DNA of 8,883 nucleotides, taken from the NCBI GenBank assembly GCA_910579925.1, contig CAJTVY010000077.1, positions 1 through 8,883 on the forward strand. Reading direction: 5' to 3'. Below are positions 5,573-8,883 of this stretch, piece by piece. The notes beneath the pieces are model-generated. The model saw only the letters and a program-made list of their open reading frames with translations. It was not told where the DNA came from and did no database searches. Origin of the DNA: an uncultured Dorea sp. (GTDB lineage: Bacteria; Bacillota; Clostridia; Lachnospirales; Lachnospiraceae). Both the position numbers and the translations under genes were made by a program. Position 1 is the stretch's first letter, and each line of letters begins with the position of its first letter.

Positions 5573-7062
5573 GATTTCCTGCCTCCTTCCTGCTCCAGCG
5601 TATATGCCGCCCGGATAATCTTTTTTTCTTCGAAACAGTTTCCAATCATCTGCATACCGACAGGAAGTCCTTTTTTATCCTTCCCTACCGGAATACTGAT
5701 ACCTGGTAGCCCTGCCAGGTTTACGGAAATGGTATAGATGTCTCCCAGGTACATCTTGAGAGGATCGTTTAAACTCTTTCCAAGTTCCGGGGCTGTTGTG
5801 GGCGCTGCCGGGGCGACGATCACGTCAAATCTTGCAAACGCCTGGTCAAATGCTTCTTTAATCAACGCCTTTGTCTTTAACGCCTTCAGGTAATATGCAT
5901 CATAATATCCAGAGCTTAACACGAAAGAACCAAGCATGATCCTGCGCTTCACTTCTGCGCCGAACCCTTCCGACCGTGTCTTCTTATACATATGATGAAG
6001 CCCTTCATACTCTTGTGTGCGGTAGCCGTATTTCACCCCGTCAAAACGGGACAGGTTGGAGCTTGCCTCTGCCGACGCAATCACATAATATGCCGGGATT
6101 GCATACTTTACTAAGCTTAAATCGAATTCTTCTACTATGGCTCCACAACTTTCCAATACTCTGACCGCCTTTCGAATCTGCTCCCGGACCTCTGCAGAAA
6201 GCCCGTCGCCGAAATAATCCTTAGGGATTCCGATCCTCATGCCGCTTACATCATTTACCAGCGCGCTCATAAAATCATACCCCGGAACCGCCTGTCCCTC
6301 CCCGCCGTCTGTCATGGCCTTCCTATATACACTTCTGTCGATTGACGTTCCGTCTTTGGGGTCATAGGATGCAATCGCTTCCAGGACAGCCGCACAGTCC
6401 GTCACGTCCTTTGCAATCGGCCCGATCTGATCCAGAGAGGATCCATAGGCAATCAGCCCATATCTGGAAACCGTACCGTAAGTAGGTTTCAGTCCCACTA
6501 CCCCGCAGAATGAACTTGGCTGGCGTATAGAACCTCCTGTATCGGATCCCAGTGCACAGACGCTCTCTCCTGCGGCCACCGCCGCACAGGAACCACCGGA
6601 TGAGCCGCCGGGAACATGGTCTAAATTCCACGGATTCCTCGTAACGCCGAAGTAAGAAGTCTCTGTGGTGCTTCCCATGGCAAACTCATCCATATTGGTC
6701 TTCCCGATCACCACTGCGCCTGCCTTTTCAAGATTACAAACCGCTTCAGCCGTATAGGAAGGTCTGAAATTCTCAAGAATCTTCGAACTGCAGGTTGTCC
6801 GCATCCTGCTTGTACACAGGTTATCCTTCACAGCTACCGGAACTCCGGCAAGAGGACCGTTTAATGTTCCCTCGTCAATCTGCTTCTGCACCTCTTCTGC
6901 CCTTCGAAGGGCCTCGTCCCGGTCTATCGTCACAAAACTGTGTACATCCTTTTCCACCTTATCAATCTGTGCAAGACATCCTTGAACGGCATCCATTGCC
7001 GATAACTTTCCTGCCTTGATTCTCTTTCCCAGTTCTACCGCTGTCATACTCGTAATATCCAT
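5569..7062 (-). CDS. gatA: Aspartyl/glutamyl-tRNA amidotransferase subunit A (amidase-signature glutaminase)
   Basis: 497 aa, close to the usual 480-490. GatA hydrolyses glutamine (or asparagine) and passes ammonia to GatB. The amidase signature is complete: the Ser-cisSer-Lys catalytic triad is visible as K79 (in PVAVKDN), S154 (in the PGGSSGGS glycine-serine loop) and S178 (in GSDTGGS), at the same numbering I recall for Staphylococcus GatA. Other family blocks are VVIGKTNMDEFAMGS (117-131) and, near the C-terminus, NLAGLPGISIPVG. The start at 7062 has AGGAGG 8 nt upstream; that SD overlaps the gatC TAG stop (TAGGAGG). The 3' end overlaps gatB by 4 nt. Unlike the PurF-like and GuaA-like proteins further along, this glutaminase looks fully functional. 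Confidence 0.97.
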   Translation of the reverse strand: MDITSMTAVELGKRIKAGKLSAMDAVQGCLAQIDKVEKDVHSFVTIDRDEALRRAEEVQKQIDEGTLNGPLAGVPVAVKDNLCTSRMRTTCSSKILENFRPSYTAEAVCNLEKAGAVVIGKTNMDEFAMGSTTETSYFGVTRNPWNLDHVPGGSSGGSCAAVAAGESVCALGSDTGGSIRQPSSFCGVVGLKPTYGTVSRYGLIAYGSSLDQIGPIAKDVTDCAAVLEAIASYDPKDGTSIDRSVYRKAMTDGGEGQAVPGYDFMSALVNDVSGMRIGIPKDYFGDGLSAEVREQIRKAVRVLESCGAIVEEFDLSLVKYAIPAYYVIASAEASSNLSRFDGVKYGYRTQEYEGLHHMYKKTRSEGFGAEVKRRIMLGSFVLSSGYYDAYYLKALKTKALIKEAFDQAFARFDVIVAPAAPTTAPELGKSLNDPLKMYLGDIYTISVNLAGLPGISIPVGKDKKGLPVGMQMIGNCFEEKKIIRAAYTLEQEGGRKS

Positions 7063-7076
7063 CTGAAGTTCACCTC

Positions 7077-7370
7077 CTATCCAATCGTCTTCGGGACTTT
7101 AAAATACATATCTTTCTTTAAAGGGGCGTTTGCAAGGGTTTCCCTGCTTCCGTCCTTCTGGTCTGCCACATCCTCCCGAAACACATTGTTTACCGGAAAT
7201 ACGTGAGACATTGGTACAACGCCATCTGTATCCAGTTCATTCAGCGTATCTATATAATCCAGCATCTTCTCCATATCTGCCTTGGCATTCTCCTTCTCTT
7301 CGCCGGACAGCCTAAGTTTCGCCAGAATTCCTACATATTCAATCGTTTCATCTGATATCTTATTAGCCAT
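7077..7370 (-). CDS. gatC: Aspartyl/glutamyl-tRNA amidotransferase subunit C
   Basis: 97 aa, typical for GatC. This small protein wraps around the GatA-GatB interface and stabilises the complex; it has no catalytic residues. Visible features are the helical N-terminus (ISDETIEYVGILAKLRLS), the helix KMLDYIDTLNELDTDGV (about 35-51), the conserved PMSHVFPVNNVFREDV segment (53-68), and the C-terminal APLKKDMYFKVPKTIG (82-97), which matches the usual NAP-x-x-x-x-x-x-F-x-VPK-x-(I/L) ending. AGGAGG lies upstream of the ATG. It follows the synthetase by 56 nt and precedes gatA by 14 nt. Confidence 0.95.
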   Translation of the reverse strand: MANKISDETIEYVGILAKLRLSGEEKENAKADMEKMLDYIDTLNELDTDGVVPMSHVFPVNNVFREDVADQKDGSRETLANAPLKKDMYFKVPKTIG

Positions 7371-7426
7371 GTTTCCCCTCCTGTGATCCGCTTCATCGCT
7401 CGCTATATATTACTCATCCAGATATT

Positions 7427-8761
7427 TTAAGGTTCCAGCCTGCTTAAATCTCTCGGAAACAGCGTCGTCTCCCGAACGTTGTCTTCCCCGATCAGCTTCA
7501 TGGTCAGCCGTTCCAGACCAATCCCCAGCCCGCCGTGAGGCGGCATTCCGTGTCTGAATGTATCAAGATAGTCTCCCATTCCCTCTTCTGACATTCCTCT
7601 TGCCTCCATCTTCTCCGCCAGCCTCCGGTAATCATGGATACGCTGACCGCCCGTTGTAATCTCCATTCCCTTAAACAGAAGATCAAAACTTAAGGTATAT
7701 CTCCTATCCTCCGGGTCATCCATGGCATAGAAGGGACGCTTTTTCGAAGGATAATGGGTCACAAATACAAAATCACTGTCCCACTCCTCCTTCGCATACC
7801 GCCCGATCAGTAGTTCTTCCTCTGGCTCCAGGTCAAATGGATTACGCATCTGATGACCGTATTTTTCGGAAACAAGTTCCTTGATCTCGCTAAATTTCAC
7901 CGCCGGAATCCGGGTCACATCTGGTAGGGCGACGTCCAGAATCTTAAGCTCCTTCTTGTAGTCTCTCTCAAGCAGTTCCATGGCATACTGAAGATATCCT
8001 GTCTCCATGGCCATGATATCCTCAAACCCGTCAATATAACCCATCTCAAAATCCAGGCTGGTATACTCGTTCAGATGCCGTTTCGTGTTATGCTTCTCTG
8101 CCCGGAATACAGGCGCCGTCTCGAATACGCGGTCAAAGACTCCCACCATCATCTGTTTATAGAACTGCGGGCTCTGGGCCAGAACCGCCGGGCGATGGAA
8201 ATAGTCAAGCCGGAAGATATTTGCGCCGCCTTCCGCACCTCTGGCTCCGATCTTGGGTGTGTGGATCTCCGTAAATCCCTGTCCGTACAGAAAGTCCCTG
8301 AACGCCCGGGTCAGCCCTTCCTGGATGCAAAATTTCGCCCGCTCCCGGATGTTTCGAAGAGCGATGGCGCGGTAATTCAGCTTCGCCTCCAGCGAGGTAT
8401 TTAACTTCCATTTAGAGATGGCCAGAGGCAGCCTTTCATCTGACGGTTCACTTAAGATCTTAAGCTTCTCCATTCGAATCTCAATTCCGCCTGGCGCCTT
8501 CCCGTTTTCTTCCAGCCTTCCCTCGATCTCGATGACTGACGCCTCCTTAATCTCTTTTAAGTCAAAATCCGCGATTCCTTTTTCATAAACGCTCTGAATC
8601 AGCCCTTCTCTTTTTCTTAAGATTACGAACGCTACGTTTCCCATGTCGCGGATCGTGTGAACGGCCCCATTGACTCTGACATTCTGCCCAGGCTTTGCCG
8701 CCTTAAGTAACTCGCCGATTTCCAATGTTTCATTTCGCCTTACACCTGTAAAGTAATCCAT
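7427..8761 (-). CDS. aspS: Aspartyl-tRNA synthetase, archaeal/AspS2 type, probably non-discriminating (aspartate--tRNA(Asn/Asp) ligase)
   Basis: 444 aa, the archaeal/eukaryotic-type length; the bacterial form is about 590 aa and carries a GAD insertion that is absent here. It attaches aspartate to tRNA using ATP in the cytoplasm. An N-terminal OB-fold anticodon-binding domain (about 25-105) includes VRVNGAVHTIRDMG. The class II catalytic domain follows: motif 1 near GFTEIHTPKI (162-171), QSPQFYKQ (196-203), motif 2 FETAPVFRAE to LDFEMGY (213-242), and motif 3 GGLGIGLERL (410-419). H35, after GAV, sits where I recall non-discriminating enzymes having His and tRNA-Asp-specific archaeal ones having Trp. 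With gatCAB immediately downstream, the likely job is to make Asp-tRNA-Asn for amidation as well as Asp-tRNA-Asp. The start at 8761 has AAGGAGG 6 nt upstream. An AsnRS is excluded mainly by context and sequence character rather than by a single residue. Confidence 0.92.
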   Translation of the reverse strand: MDYFTGVRRNETLEIGELLKAAKPGQNVRVNGAVHTIRDMGNVAFVILRKREGLIQSVYEKGIADFDLKEIKEASVIEIEGRLEENGKAPGGIEIRMEKLKILSEPSDERLPLAISKWKLNTSLEAKLNYRAIALRNIRERAKFCIQEGLTRAFRDFLYGQGFTEIHTPKIGARGAEGGANIFRLDYFHRPAVLAQSPQFYKQMMVGVFDRVFETAPVFRAEKHNTKRHLNEYTSLDFEMGYIDGFEDIMAMETGYLQYAMELLERDYKKELKILDVALPDVTRIPAVKFSEIKELVSEKYGHQMRNPFDLEPEEELLIGRYAKEEWDSDFVFVTHYPSKKRPFYAMDDPEDRRYTLSFDLLFKGMEITTGGQRIHDYRRLAEKMEARGMSEEGMGDYLDTFRHGMPPHGGLGIGLERLTMKLIGEDNVRETTLFPRDLSRLEP

Positions 8762-8834
8762 AATTGTCCTCCTTATCGCGATCTTCTGCCTGCTGCTTTC
8801 CTGTCATGTATCCGGAAGAATTATGGAAAGAACA

Positions 8835-8852
8835 AAGTGGGCAGGCCCACTT
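8835..8852 (-). terminator. Inverted repeat resembling an intrinsic terminator or attenuator upstream of aspS
   Basis: AAGTGGG and CCCACTT form a perfect 7-bp GC-rich stem around a 4-nt loop. On the minus strand it is followed by the T-rich TTGTTCTTTCC. It lies about 75 nt before the aspS start. It could terminate an upstream gene outside the window or act as an attenuator in the aspS-gatCAB leader. No T-box (AGGGTGGNACCGCG-type) sequence is visible in the part of the leader present here, but the leader is cut by the window edge. Confidence 0.45.
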
Positions 8853-8864
8853 CAACTCCCCTAA

Positions 8865-8882
8865 CCCCTCACTCATGAGGGG
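8865..8882. repeat. GC-rich inverted repeat at the right edge
   Basis: CCCCTCA (8865-8871) and TGAGGGG (8876-8882) form a perfect 7-bp stem with a 4-nt loop. It lies 12 nt from the terminator-like hairpin at 8835-8852. The two hairpins together could belong to one structured leader, a tandem terminator, or a dispersed repeat. The window ends one base beyond it, so its extent is unknown. Confidence 0.45.
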
Positions 8883-8883
8883 C

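Noticed and set aside
8730..8876. A 48-residue minus-strand frame (starting MSEGLGELKW, with CPLC and a later Cys) across the aspS leader, a possible small zinc-ribbon or leader peptide.
   Set aside because: The sequence before its ATG is cut off by the window edge, so no SD can be judged; it runs through the hairpin at 8835-8852 and overlaps the aspS start out of frame. It is more likely a chance frame in a structured leader.

Overview
The window reads like a chromosomal segment of a Gram-positive anaerobe of the class Clostridia, probably the family Lachnospiraceae. This placement is inferred from three things: strong AGGAGG-type Shine-Dalgarno sites, an archaeal-type aspartyl-tRNA synthetase next to gatCAB, and the character of the PurF-like and GuaA-like proteins. 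No 16S rRNA or other marker is present to confirm it. Every supported gene lies on the minus strand, so the genes are read here from right to left.

Right part (8883 to 4136): a tRNA-dependent amidation operon. An archaeal/AspS2-type aspartyl-tRNA synthetase (probably non-discriminating) is followed by gatC, gatA and gatB. The spacing is tight: TAGGAGG joins gatC to gatA and an ATGA overlap joins gatA to gatB. The synthetase would charge both tRNA-Asp and tRNA-Asn with aspartate, and GatCAB would convert the mischarged Asp-tRNA-Asn to Asn-tRNA-Asn. It may also make Gln-tRNA-Gln. Two GC-rich inverted repeats lie upstream at the right edge; one resembles an intrinsic terminator or attenuator.

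Middle (4041 to 3046): one visibly AT-richer gene of unknown role. It has a PD-(D/E)xK-like nuclease signature near its C-terminus and follows gatB by about 94 nt.

Left-middle (about 3045 to 373): a non-coding stretch of about 270 nt carries a 12-bp perfect inverted repeat overlapping a candidate promoter, then a long hairpin, then a Shine-Dalgarno site. It leads into a two-gene unit. The first gene is a PurF-like protein that keeps its PRPP-binding and Fe-S motifs but has lost the recognisable glutaminase residues, including the N-terminal cysteine. The second is a GMP synthase ATP-pyrophosphatase that lacks the usual glutaminase domain. Two adjacent glutamine-amidotransferase-family proteins without a usable glutaminase is the most unusual feature of the window. 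They may use free ammonia, borrow ammonia from another protein, or do something other than textbook purine synthesis.

Left edge (372 to 1): an AT-rich intergenic stretch leads to the first 11 codons of a RelB/DinJ-type antitoxin gene, which runs off the window. Its upstream region has a TATAAT box, 11-bp-phased direct repeats and a 10-bp palindrome, as expected for an autoregulated toxin-antitoxin promoter.
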